Source of the DNA: an uncultured Eubacteriales bacterium
GTDB taxonomy: Bacteria; Bacillota; Clostridia; Oscillospirales; Acutalibacteraceae
Assembly: GCA_934444695.1 (NCBI GenBank)
Contig: CAKSDF010000135.1
Coordinates: 1 to 5,225, forward strand
Direction of reading: 5' to 3'
Length of the DNA: 5,225 bases
Numbering within the stretch: the first letter of the stretch is position 1; every line of letters begins with the position of its first letter. Shown piece after piece: positions 1 through 5,225 of this stretch. Made by a program: the position numbers and the translations under genes. The notes beneath the pieces were generated by a model. That model was not told the origin of the DNA, searched no databases, and saw only the letters and a program-made list of their open reading frames with translations.

Positions 1-2
1 GC

Positions 3-1352
3 GGATTTTTGGAAAAGCTGGATGAATTTGATTTAAACGAGTATATCAAAGCCATAAAATTCGACAGTCTCAAGGTCCCCACGCTTCCCTTTCAGCTGCC
101 CACCTCTAAAAAATACACCGGCCTTAAGGCAATGATGGACAGCGAGCTTGACTTTTTAAAGACCACCGTGCTTTCAAAGTCCTGCTGCCCCGTTATAATG
201 TACAGTGATATGCCCATGTCGGAAATGGCAAAGGACGAGAATTTCGCGAAAAAGTGGATGTTCGGAATGGCGCTCATGCTCAAAAAAGGCCTTGTTTTAA
301 AGCAAATACATAATCTTGACCGTTCATTTGAGGATATGATGCTGGGACTTGAAAGCTGGATTCCCATGTATATGACCGGTCAGATACATCCCTACTATTT
401 TGAAAATGTACAGGGCAACGTTTTCCACCATCTTTTGAAGGTATCGGGAGCGGCGGCTTTAAGCGGCGAGGCAATGAAGGGATTCCACGCCGACGGGCGG
501 TATTATCTGACCAAATCAAAGGATGAGCTTGCATACTATCAAAAACGGGCCGACGAGATGATAGAAAACGCCCTGCCCCTAATGGAGATATACACCGCCG
601 ACAAAAAGGGAGAATATCTGTCCTTTGCCGGAAACGAGGCCAAAAAGGGAGGGCGGTTTAAAAATGTGCTTTCGGCGCCGCCCATATACACCGCACCGCC
701 GGAATTTCTCAAAGAAATGCTTAGCAGTCACGGAATAAGCGGCAAAAAGGCCGACGATATTTTAGCTTTTGCAAAGGGTCAGCGGGAGATTTTTAAAAAA
801 TGTCTTGAAAAGGGCTGCATAACCGATGAAATCCCGCCGGCATCGGCTTTTGAATCGATTTTCGGTAATGGCAGTCTAACCGATAATGCCGATATATCAG
901 GCAAGACCGACAAATCCGATCAAGGTACAGTATTTTGCGCGGCCAATCAAAGCGCAGAATTTCACACAACAAATCAGGGCACCGAATCGCAAAGCATCAC
1001 CGGAAGTCAAACCGATACAGCCGATAATGTCACAGAATCTCAAAACGCAGGCAGCAAGGGACTTCCCTTCCTCGATTTATCGGAAATGTTTTTTGAAGGA
1101 AACATTCCCTACACAAAGGAGGAATATGCCGAGCACATTGCCTATGCGGTTAAGTATGCAGAGAGTATTCAAAATTACTGCGTCGCCTTTTCCGACCGGC
1201 AGGCCTTCAAAAACCTTCAGATACGCATAAAGCTCGGCGAATGGGCGATTATTTCAAAGGCAAAATCTCCGTCGATACATTTTTGCATACACCACCCGAG
1301 GCTTAGAGAGGCCATCGAAAACTTTTATCCCATTATAAACGAGCAGCAATAA
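3..1352 (+). CDS. C-terminal part of a probable HTH-type transcriptional regulator (5' end outside window)
   Basis: The frame is open from the first bases and ends at TAA 1350-1352. A TTG at 9 could be a start, but no ribosome binding site can be seen in the eight bases before it, and in-frame codons (GGA TTT) precede it, so I read the gene as truncated by the window edge. Numbering from that TTG gives 447 residues. Residues 1-285 are a mixed soluble region with recognisable blocks: PFQLPTSKKYTGL (28-40), LGLESWIPMYMTGQIHPYY (112-130), KVSGAAALSGEA (144-155) and GRYYLTKSKDELAYYQKRA (163-181). Residues 286-350 are a low-complexity Asn/Ser/Thr/Gln-rich linker. Residues 351-447 form a second block ending in WAIISKAKSPSIHFCIHHPRLREAIENF. 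From memory these blocks occur downstream of an N-terminal XRE-like HTH in Clostridia regulators; no HTH is visible here, so that is inference. No signal peptide or membrane segment is seen. No clear intrinsic terminator follows. Confidence 0.6.
   Translation, partial: GFLEKLDEFDLNEYIKAIKFDSLKVPTLPFQLPTSKKYTGLKAMMDSELDFLKTTVLSKSCCPVIMYSDMPMSEMAKDENFAKKWMFGMALMLKKGLVLKQIHNLDRSFEDMMLGLESWIPMYMTGQIHPYYFENVQGNVFHHLLKVSGAAALSGEAMKGFHADGRYYLTKSKDELAYYQKRADEMIENALPLMEIYTADKKGEYLSFAGNEAKKGGRFKNVLSAPPIYTAPPEFLKEMLSSHGISGKKADDILAFAKGQREIFKKCLEKGCITDEIPPASAFESIFGNGSLTDNADISGKTDKSDQGTVFCAANQSAEFHTTNQGTESQSITGSQTDTADNVTESQNAGSKGLPFLDLSEMFFEGNIPYTKEEYAEHIAYAVKYAESIQNYCVAFSDRQAFKNLQIRIKLGEWAIISKAKSPSIHFCIHHPRLREAIENFYPIINEQQ
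864..1058 (+). repeat. Low-complexity Ser/Thr/Asn/Gln-rich linker with imperfect internal repeats
   Basis: This in-frame stretch encodes residues 286-350 of the first gene (numbered from the TTG at 9). It contains two 25-nt imperfect direct repeats, 870-894 and 1002-1026, matching at 21 of 25 positions and encoding GSLTDNAD and GSQTDTAD. Smaller echoes are the TESQS and TESQN coding units and the AANQSAE and TTNQGTE segments. The composition contrasts with the well-ordered sequence on either side. It probably is a flexible tether between two folded domains that grew by short duplications. Confidence 0.6.
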
Positions 1353-1392
1353 AAAAATCGGTAAAAAGTCTTAAAAAATGCAATTTACCCCC

Positions 1393-1419
1393 TTGACAAA
1401 CAAATCACGAAGTTATAAT
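1393..1419 (+). promoter_or_regulatory. Sigma-A-type promoter of the tetR-family gene
   Basis: A perfect -35 box TTGACA lies at 1393-1398. Two overlapping -10 choices follow: TATAAT at 1414-1419 with a 15-bp spacer, and TAATAT at 1416-1421 with the canonical 17-bp spacer. Transcription would begin near 1426-1430, inside the palindrome array, leaving a leader of about 100 nt. The next gene on this strand starts at 1531, so this is most simply its promoter. Confidence 0.75.
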
Positions 1420-1434
1420 ATAACAGTGTTATAT
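1418..1434 (+). promoter_or_regulatory. Operator 1: perfect 17-bp palindrome over the -10 box
   Basis: The sequence ATATAACAGTGTTATAT is a perfect inverted repeat with 8-bp arms around a single central G (1426). It overlaps the -10 box, so a bound protein would block RNA polymerase. Palindromes of this size and position are typical operators of TetR-family dimers, and a TetR gene starts about 100 bp downstream. Autorepression is therefore the likely role, though binding is inferred. Confidence 0.75.
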
Positions 1435-1495
1435 AACAGCGTTACATAAATCTTAGCGGTGTTACATAACCATTAGAATTGTAACATTGTCATAT
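1431..1495 (+). promoter_or_regulatory. Additional degenerate copies of the TetR-type operator
   Basis: Three further matches to the half-sites of operator 1 lie in the leader. Site 2 (1431-1447, centre G1439) has a perfect left arm ATATAACA shared in part with operator 1 and a right arm CGTTACAT with two mismatches. A lone half-site TGTTACAT lies at 1460-1467. Site 4 (1479-1495, centre T1487) reads TTGTAACA-T-TGTCATAT, with two and one arm mismatches. Because site 2 overlaps operator 1, the 12-mer TGTTATATAACA (1427-1438) is also a perfect palindrome. Several weak sites behind one strong site suggest cooperative or graded repression. Confidence 0.55.
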
Positions 1496-1530
1496 AAACC
1501 GACAGGTGCAATTTAAGCACAAGGAGAATT

Positions 1531-2154
1531 ATGACCGAGCAAAAAAAATCAACCCTCGACCTTATAAGGTCGGCCGCCCTTGAGGAATTTAAAAAGCAAG
1601 GCTATAAATCGGCTTCGCTGAGAAACATCGTTAAAACGGCCGGTGTAACCACAGGTGCCTTCTACGGCTATTTTAAAAGCAAGGAACAGCTTTTTTCCGC
1701 CATTGTGGACGACAGCTACAATTTCATTTTAGAGCGGTATAAAACCTCTCTTGACGGATTTGCAATGCTTTCGGAAAAGGAGCAGTCGGGCAAAATCGGC
1801 GATGCCGGCAGAGAATGTATGAGCGAAATGCTCGACTATGCCGAGCATAAGCAGGACGAAATGCAGCTGCTGCTTTGCAAAAGCGAGGGAACAAAATATG
1901 AAATGCTTGTGGAACAGCTTATCGAGCTTGAGATCGGCGCAACCCACAAGTATTACGACACATTAAAGGCGCTTGGTTATGACTACCCTCAGATTGATCC
2001 GCGCCTTGAGCACATACTGGTCACCGGAATGATGAACGCCTTTTTTGAAATGATAATTCATCGTATGCCGCGGGAAAGTGCCGAGAGATATCTTTATGAG
2101 CTTAACGAGTTTTATACGGCCGGCTGGAAAAAGATTATGGGACAGGAAAATTAA
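1531..2154 (+). CDS. TetR/AcrR-family transcriptional repressor
   Basis: The 207-residue product has the standard TetR layout. Residues 8-55 form the three-helix DNA-binding domain, with the HTH in SLRNIVKTAGVTTGAFYGYFKSKEQLF; the GAFYGYFKSKEQLF block is the family's most conserved motif. The remaining roughly 150 residues are the helical ligand-binding and dimerisation domain, whose ligand cannot be predicted. The ATG at 1531 follows AAGGAG (1521-1526) with a 4-nt gap, which supports the start, and the length is normal for the family. The promoter upstream carries palindromes suited to a TetR dimer, so autoregulation is likely. The next gene pair encodes ABC half-transporters, a common neighbour of TetR regulators, but no copy of the TAACA-N-TGTTA palindrome was found before that operon. 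Control of the transporter by this protein is therefore plausible, not shown. No obvious terminator follows the stop codon. Confidence 0.92.
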   Translation: MTEQKKSTLDLIRSAALEEFKKQGYKSASLRNIVKTAGVTTGAFYGYFKSKEQLFSAIVDDSYNFILERYKTSLDGFAMLSEKEQSGKIGDAGRECMSEMLDYAEHKQDEMQLLLCKSEGTKYEMLVEQLIELEIGATHKYYDTLKALGYDYPQIDPRLEHILVTGMMNAFFEMIIHRMPRESAERYLYELNEFYTAGWKKIMGQEN

Positions 2155-2186
2155 CGGCAAAGTAAGGAAAAGTCTTACGGTGTTGT

Positions 2187-2236
2187 GCATTGACAGCAGT
2201 TTTTTCGTTGTAAGAAAACTTACTCTCCCCTCAGTC
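2187..2236 (+). repeat. Diverged direct repeat, copy A
   Basis: This 50-nt unit begins GCATTGACAGCAG and ends CCCCTCAGTC. It aligns to copy B (2562-2610) in the same orientation at about 39 of 50 positions with one gap. It contains the inverted repeats GTAAG-AAAA-CTTAC (2210-2223) and AGTTTTTT/AAGAAAACT (2198-2220, one G-T pair). The CCCTCAGTC end resembles the edge of hairpin-rich intergenic repeats I recall from gut Clostridia genomes; that comparison is from memory. Confidence 0.7.
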
Positions 2237-2347
2237 AAAGTGCAAGGGTTAACGAGCATTTTAACGCGGTATATGGGGATTTTTCTCCGCCAAAATCGTG
2301 TTCGTATGTGTGCGTTATGGTTAAGGTTCACGCAATCGCTGCGATAA

Positions 2348-2497
2348 GGGCGCTGAGGCAGTCTCGGCCCTGCCGAGACTACGGAGAGCACAGCAATCTG
2401 AAACACTCCAAATAAGGGTAGCCGATTTTTATTATAATCTTGATTTTTTTGTACCAAGCTGCTCTCCGGTCAGCTGACGCTGACATCCTCAGCGCCC
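2348..2497. repeat. 150-bp inverted-repeat element that can fold as a four-way junction
   Basis: The ends are an exact 11-bp inverted repeat, GGGCGCTGAGG (2348-2358) and CCTCAGCGCCC (2487-2497). Inside the left arm is a hairpin AGTCTCGG-ccctg-CCGAGACT (2360-2380). Inside the right arm is GTCAGC-TGAC-GCTGAC (2469-2484). Between them CGGAGAGC (2382-2389) pairs exactly with GCTCTCCG (2461-2468), extended by AGC/GCT after a 2-nt bulge. Linkers between stems are only 0-2 nt, giving four stems around one junction, with the third closed by an AT-rich loop (2395-2457). The two side hairpins differ in sequence but sit in matching positions. It could be a small non-autonomous mobile element or a structured RNA. 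No transposase or clear target duplication is visible. Confidence 0.6.
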
Positions 2498-2561
2498 GAC
2501 CGCCGCGGCCCGGTTGAAGTCTTTAAATTTGTGCACCGACGAAAAACATCAGTGTGCAATT

Positions 2562-2610
2562 GCATTGACGGCAGCTTCTTTGCTGCAAGAAAATTTACTA
2601 CTCCTCTGTC
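2562..2610 (+). repeat. Diverged direct repeat, copy B
   Basis: This is the second copy of the 50-nt unit, beginning GCATTGACGGCAGC and ending CCTCTGTC. Unlike copy A it has a perfect GCAGC-TTCTTT-GCTGC hairpin (2571-2586). It continues into a GTCGCC/GGC partial hairpin and then GCTCC/GGGGC (2625-2642), as if more of the original element survives here. A third GCATTGAC occurs at 2675-2682. Confidence 0.7.
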
Positions 2611-2783
2611 GCCTTGCGGCACCAGCTCCGATATCTTGGGGCACCACGGCTGAGCGAAGTTTTTCACCCTTGTTGCATTGACAAGGCCATCACGGCTTTT
2701 GTTAATTATTTTAGTTTTGTTACCGTTAAACCCTTTTTTCATTCATAAATAAGGGCAGAAATGCTCTTTAATTTTTACACAAC

Positions 2784-2801
2784 GGTTAGCGTTTGCTAAC
2801 C
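2784..2801 (+). promoter_or_regulatory. Candidate operator of the ABC transporter operon
   Basis: GGTTAGCGTTTGCTAACC is a perfect inverted repeat with 7-bp arms and a 4-nt centre, ending 3 nt before the AAAAGGAGG ribosome binding site of the ABC gene. There is no T-run after it, so it is not an intrinsic terminator. Its half-sites differ from those upstream of the tetR gene, which suggests another regulator. The outer GGTTAG/CTAACC resembles half of the DtxR/IdeR iron box, but there the halves are separated by one base and here by six, so the resemblance may be fortuitous. Confidence 0.6.
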
Positions 2802-2804
2802 TTA

Positions 2805-2812
2805 AAAGGAGG
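2805..2812 (+). promoter_or_regulatory. Ribosome binding site fixing the TTG start at 2822
   Basis: AAAGGAGG is a near-complete Shine-Dalgarno sequence 9 nt before TTG 2822-2824. No ATG or GTG in this frame lies at a suitable distance, so the site supports the TTG start. Confidence 0.8.
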
Positions 2813-2821
2813 AACCGTAAA

Positions 2822-4597
2822 TTGAAAAAGCAATCAAATCTGTCAAGGCTGCTTGAATACGCGGGAGGATACAAGGTACTGACCTACCTTTCCCTTGTGC
2901 TGTCGGCCGCAAGCGCTATAGTAACACTTGTGCCCTTCATTTACATCTGGCGTATTTTAAAGCAGGTCATCGATGTGGCGCCCGATTTTGAAAAGGCGAC
3001 CGACATAACCCACTACGGCATTATGGCGGTGGTTTTTGCCGTCATTGCAATGCTGCTTTACATCGGCGGGCTTATGTGCTCGCATCTTGCGGCGTTCCGC
3101 ATTGCCACAAATATGCGTATCGATCTTACCGACCGCATTTCAAAGCTCCCGGTGGGCACCATCGAAACCATGGGCAGCGGAAAGCTTCGCCGCACCATCA
3201 CCGAGACCACCGGAGCGGCCGAAACATTTCTCGCCCACCAGCTTCCCGACAAGGCAAAGGCCATTGCCGGCATTGCAGGACTTTTAGCGTTGCTTTTCGT
3301 TTTCGACTGGAGACTTGGTCTTTTAAGCCTTGTGCCGGCCGTGCTTGCATTTGCCGCCATGAGCGGAATGACCGGCAAAAATATGCAGCAGAAAATGACC
3401 GAGTATCAAAACGCCCTTTCGGATATGTCGGGCGAAGCGGTGGAATACGTGCGGGGCATCCCGGTGGTCAAAACCTTCGGCCAGACGGTATATTCCTTTA
3501 AAAAATTCAAGGGCACCATCGACAATTACGAAAAATGGACCACGGCATACACCATTGATATGCGCCGTCCTATGATGCTCTACACCCTCGCGGTAAACAG
3601 CGTTTTTGTCTTTCTCATAATCGGTGCATTTCTCCTTTCGGGAAAAGGGGTGGACGGACAGCTTCTTTTAAACCTCATTTTCTATATTATCGTAACGCCG
3701 GTCATAACCGTTACCCTGACAAAGCTTATGTATATGAGCGAAAACAATATGCTCGTTGAGGACACATTAAAGCGCATCGACAGCATTCTTGAAAAGCCCG
3801 AGCTTTCGGTGGCCGAAAAGGTGCAGTCGCCGGAGGACGGCTCGGTTAAATTTGACAATGTCACCTTCAGCTACGACGGTAAAAAGAATGCTTTAAACAG
3901 CGTTTCCTTTGAGATTGAATCGGGGCAAAAGGCTGCCTTTGTGGGACCTTCCGGCGGCGGTAAATCCACCGTTGCAAGCCTTATTGCAAGGTTTTTCGAT
4001 GTGAGCGACGGCCAAATAAGCATCGGCGGCGCCGACATAAAAGCCATCGACAAAAACGAGCTTATGAACACCGTTTCCTTTGTATTTCAGCAAAGCAGGC
4101 TCATAAAAGCATCGGTGCTCGACAATGTTAAACTTGCAAAGCCCGACGCAAGCAAAAAAGAGGTGCTCGACGCTCTTGAATCGGCTCAGTGCAATGATAT
4201 TATCGAAAAGCTGCCAAACGGAGTCAACACCGTAATAGGCGCAAAGGGAGTATACCTCTCGGGGGGCGAGGCTCAGCGCATTGCCATTGCAAGAGCCATG
4301 CTTAAAAATTCTCCCATAATCGTACTGGACGAAGCCACCGCCTTTGCCGATCCCGACAACGAGGTCAAGGTGCAGGCGGCCATAGACAGGCTGTCGGAGG
4401 GCAAAACGGTCATAATGATCGCCCATCGCCTTTCGACCGTTCAGGGCGCCGACCGCATTTTCGTGCTCGAAAAGGGAGAAATAAAGCAAAGCGGAAGCTT
4501 TGAACAGCTTAAAAATTCAAGCGGTCTCTTCTCAAAGATGTGGGAGGAATACCAAAAATCAATTGCCTGGAAGGTTTCTAAGGAGGCAGCGAAATGA
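2822..4597 (+). CDS. ABC half-transporter, permease fused to ATPase (first subunit of a heterodimer; YbtPQ/IrtAB-like)
   Basis: The 591-residue product is a full-length exporter-fold half-transporter in the inner membrane. Six membrane helices are visible at about 19-42, 64-88, 142-161, 163-182, 253-273 and 280-302. The ATPase domain carries every key motif: A-loop Tyr351, Walker A GPSGGGKST (375-383, Lys381), Q-loop Gln423, signature LSGGE (479-483), Walker B ending Asp503, catalytic Glu504 and H-loop His535. ATP hydrolysis should therefore be competent. After the catalytic Glu the sequence reads ATAFADPDNE where most drug exporters have ATSALD. As I recall, ATAFADP is shared with YbtP/YbtQ and mycobacterial IrtA/IrtB, exporter-fold pairs that import ferric siderophores, so metal-chelate uptake is an attractive but unproven role. 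It overlaps the next half-transporter by ATGA, indicating translational coupling and a heterodimer. The start is TTG with a strong ribosome binding site. Confidence 0.9.
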   Translation: MKKQSNLSRLLEYAGGYKVLTYLSLVLSAASAIVTLVPFIYIWRILKQVIDVAPDFEKATDITHYGIMAVVFAVIAMLLYIGGLMCSHLAAFRIATNMRIDLTDRISKLPVGTIETMGSGKLRRTITETTGAAETFLAHQLPDKAKAIAGIAGLLALLFVFDWRLGLLSLVPAVLAFAAMSGMTGKNMQQKMTEYQNALSDMSGEAVEYVRGIPVVKTFGQTVYSFKKFKGTIDNYEKWTTAYTIDMRRPMMLYTLAVNSVFVFLIIGAFLLSGKGVDGQLLLNLIFYIIVTPVITVTLTKLMYMSENNMLVEDTLKRIDSILEKPELSVAEKVQSPEDGSVKFDNVTFSYDGKKNALNSVSFEIESGQKAAFVGPSGGGKSTVASLIARFFDVSDGQISIGGADIKAIDKNELMNTVSFVFQQSRLIKASVLDNVKLAKPDASKKEVLDALESAQCNDIIEKLPNGVNTVIGAKGVYLSGGEAQRIAIARAMLKNSPIIVLDEATAFADPDNEVKVQAAIDRLSEGKTVIMIAHRLSTVQGADRIFVLEKGEIKQSGSFEQLKNSSGLFSKMWEEYQKSIAWKVSKEAAK

Positions 4598-5225
4598 TTA
4601 AAAAACTTCAAAAGCGGTTTGCTCTTTCGAGAAAGGGCGCAACGGATACCATCAAGGGAAGCCTTTTATGCGCCCTGCAGAATCTGACCTTTATGTTTCC
4701 GGTAGCCCTTCTTTATATGCTGGTAAGCGATGCTATGAGCGGTAAGCTTCTGACATCGCGGATATGGTTTTATGCCGCAGGAAGCGTGGCCTGCGCGGTG
4801 CTGATACTCGTTTGCACATATTTTCAGTATAACAGCACCTTCCTTGCAACATATGTTGAAACGGGGGTCAGACGTATAGCCCTTGCCGAGCGGCTTCGCA
4901 AAATCCCGCTCTCATTTTTCGGCAAAAGGGATCTTTCCGATCTTACATCGGCCATAATGAACGATTGCGCCGTGCTTGAATCGGCTCAGTCCCACTTTAT
5001 CTGCCCGCTCATCGGTGCGGTCATTTCCACCACACTCATTGCCGTTTCCCTTATTTGCTATAATCCGCTTATGGCGGTTTCGGCCATATGGGTGCTGCCC
5101 ATAGCCTTTGCCGTAATTCTGCTTGCATCAAAGGTACAGACGAGCCTTTCAAAAAAATCTATGGAAGCAAAGCTTTGCTGCGAGGACGGAATACAGGAAT
5201 TTATCGAAACGGTAGGCGATCTTAA
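4594..5225 (+). CDS. ABC half-transporter, second subunit (N-terminal membrane domain; 3' end outside window)
   Basis: ATG 4594 overlaps the TGA of the preceding gene and follows AAGGAGG (4580-4586) at a 7-nt gap, so the start is secure. The frame stays open to the window edge, giving 210 complete residues beginning MIKKLQKRFALSRKG. Four of the expected six membrane helices are visible at about 21-45, 55-77, 132-155 and 157-178. The segment RLRKIPLSFFGKRDLSDLTSAI (101-121) is the intracellular-loop block usual in ABC exporter-fold membrane domains, matching RISKLPVGTIETMGSGKLRRTI in the first subunit. The ATPase domain must lie beyond the window, so its activity cannot be judged. Coupling to the upstream gene and the matching fold make it the partner of a heterodimeric transporter. 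Confidence 0.9.
   Translation, partial: MIKKLQKRFALSRKGATDTIKGSLLCALQNLTFMFPVALLYMLVSDAMSGKLLTSRIWFYAAGSVACAVLILVCTYFQYNSTFLATYVETGVRRIALAERLRKIPLSFFGKRDLSDLTSAIMNDCAVLESAQSHFICPLIGAVISTTLIAVSLICYNPLMAVSAIWVLPIAFAVILLASKVQTSLSKKSMEAKLCCEDGIQEFIETVGDL

Larger units (their letters stand above)
2155..2821. other. 667-bp intergenic region of repeats and potential hairpins, no credible gene
   Basis: I find no gene here with a convincing start, ribosome binding site and coding character. The stretch is packed with secondary-structure signals: GTAAG-AAAA-CTTAC at 2210-2223, a four-way-junction segment at 2348-2497, GCTCC/GGGGC at 2625-2642, and a bulged ACAAGGCC/GGCTTTTGT hairpin at 2681-2702. The motif GCATTGAC occurs three times (2187-2194, 2562-2569, 2675-2682), each opening a related segment. 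An AT-rich leader (about 2700-2783) and a palindrome (2784-2801) precede the ABC operon. I could not assign a confident -35/-10 pair for that operon. The region looks like decayed dispersed repeat sequence, an inference from its internal duplications. Confidence 0.6.

Noticed and set aside
886..1230. Plus-strand 114-codon open frame overlapping the first gene
   Set aside because: It is an out-of-frame shadow opened by the low-complexity linker, and lacks domain content and a ribosome binding site.
1360..1389. GGTAAA/TTTACC inverted repeat after the first gene, considered as a terminator
   Set aside because: The stem is only 6 bp with an 18-nt loop and is followed by CCTTGACA, not a T-run; it also abuts the tetR promoter.
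2162..2178. GTAAG/CTTAC hairpin just after tetR, considered as a terminator
   Set aside because: The 5-bp AT-rich stem is too weak and is not followed by a T-run.
1963..2457. Minus-strand 164-codon open frame
   Set aside because: It overlaps the 3' end of the well-supported tetR gene and otherwise reads through repeat sequence; no domain is recognisable.
2470..2742. Minus-strand 90-codon open frame in the intergenic region
   Set aside because: It has no ribosome binding site before its ATG, no recognisable domain, and runs through repeat copy B and one arm of the four-way-junction element. It is best explained as an open frame within repeat DNA.
4175..4990. Exact 16-nt repeat CTTGAATCGGCTCAGT at 4175-4190 and 4975-4990
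   Set aside because: Both copies are in coding sequence and encode LESAQ in different domains of the two subunits. Shared codon preference and chance explain it better than a recombination element.

Overview
The window looks like a chromosomal segment of a Clostridia-type Bacillota, most likely a gut Oscillospiraceae/Ruminococcaceae-like bacterium. This is an inference from strong AAGGAGG-type ribosome binding sites, TTG start use, frequent ATA and CTT codons, the gene families present, and an intergenic repeat region of a kind I associate with gut Clostridia. No rRNA, tRNA, CRISPR array, transposase or phage gene is visible.

Layout, all genes on the + strand: (1) 3-1352, the C-terminal part of a protein that enters from the left edge, probably a one-component HTH regulator whose DNA-binding domain lies outside the window. 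It carries an Asn/Ser/Thr/Gln-rich linker built partly from imperfect repeats. (2) 1353-1530, a compact control region with a sigma-A-like promoter, a perfect 17-bp palindrome on its -10 element, and further copies of the same half-sites downstream. (3) 1531-2154, a TetR/AcrR-family repressor that probably binds those palindromes. (4) 2155-2821, 667 bp without a credible gene. It holds diverged repeats sharing the core GCATTGAC and, between them, a 150-bp segment (2348-2497) whose inverted repeats and two internal hairpins fit a four-way junction. It ends in a second, different palindrome just before the next gene. (5) 2822-4597, a complete exporter-fold ABC half-transporter (membrane domain plus ATPase). 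(6) 4594-5225, the start of a second ABC half-transporter, overlapping the first by ATGA and running off the right edge.

The two half-transporters almost certainly form a heterodimer. The extended Walker B motif of the first (LDEATAFADP) resembles the YbtP/YbtQ and IrtA/IrtB siderophore-import group more than classic drug exporters. The palindrome before the operon (GGTTAGC-N4-GCTAACC) differs from the TetR palindrome upstream of tetR (TAACA-N-TGTTA). The likely picture is an autoregulated TetR gene next to a transporter operon that has its own, possibly metal-responsive, control. The substrate and the identity of the second regulator cannot be read from this sequence.
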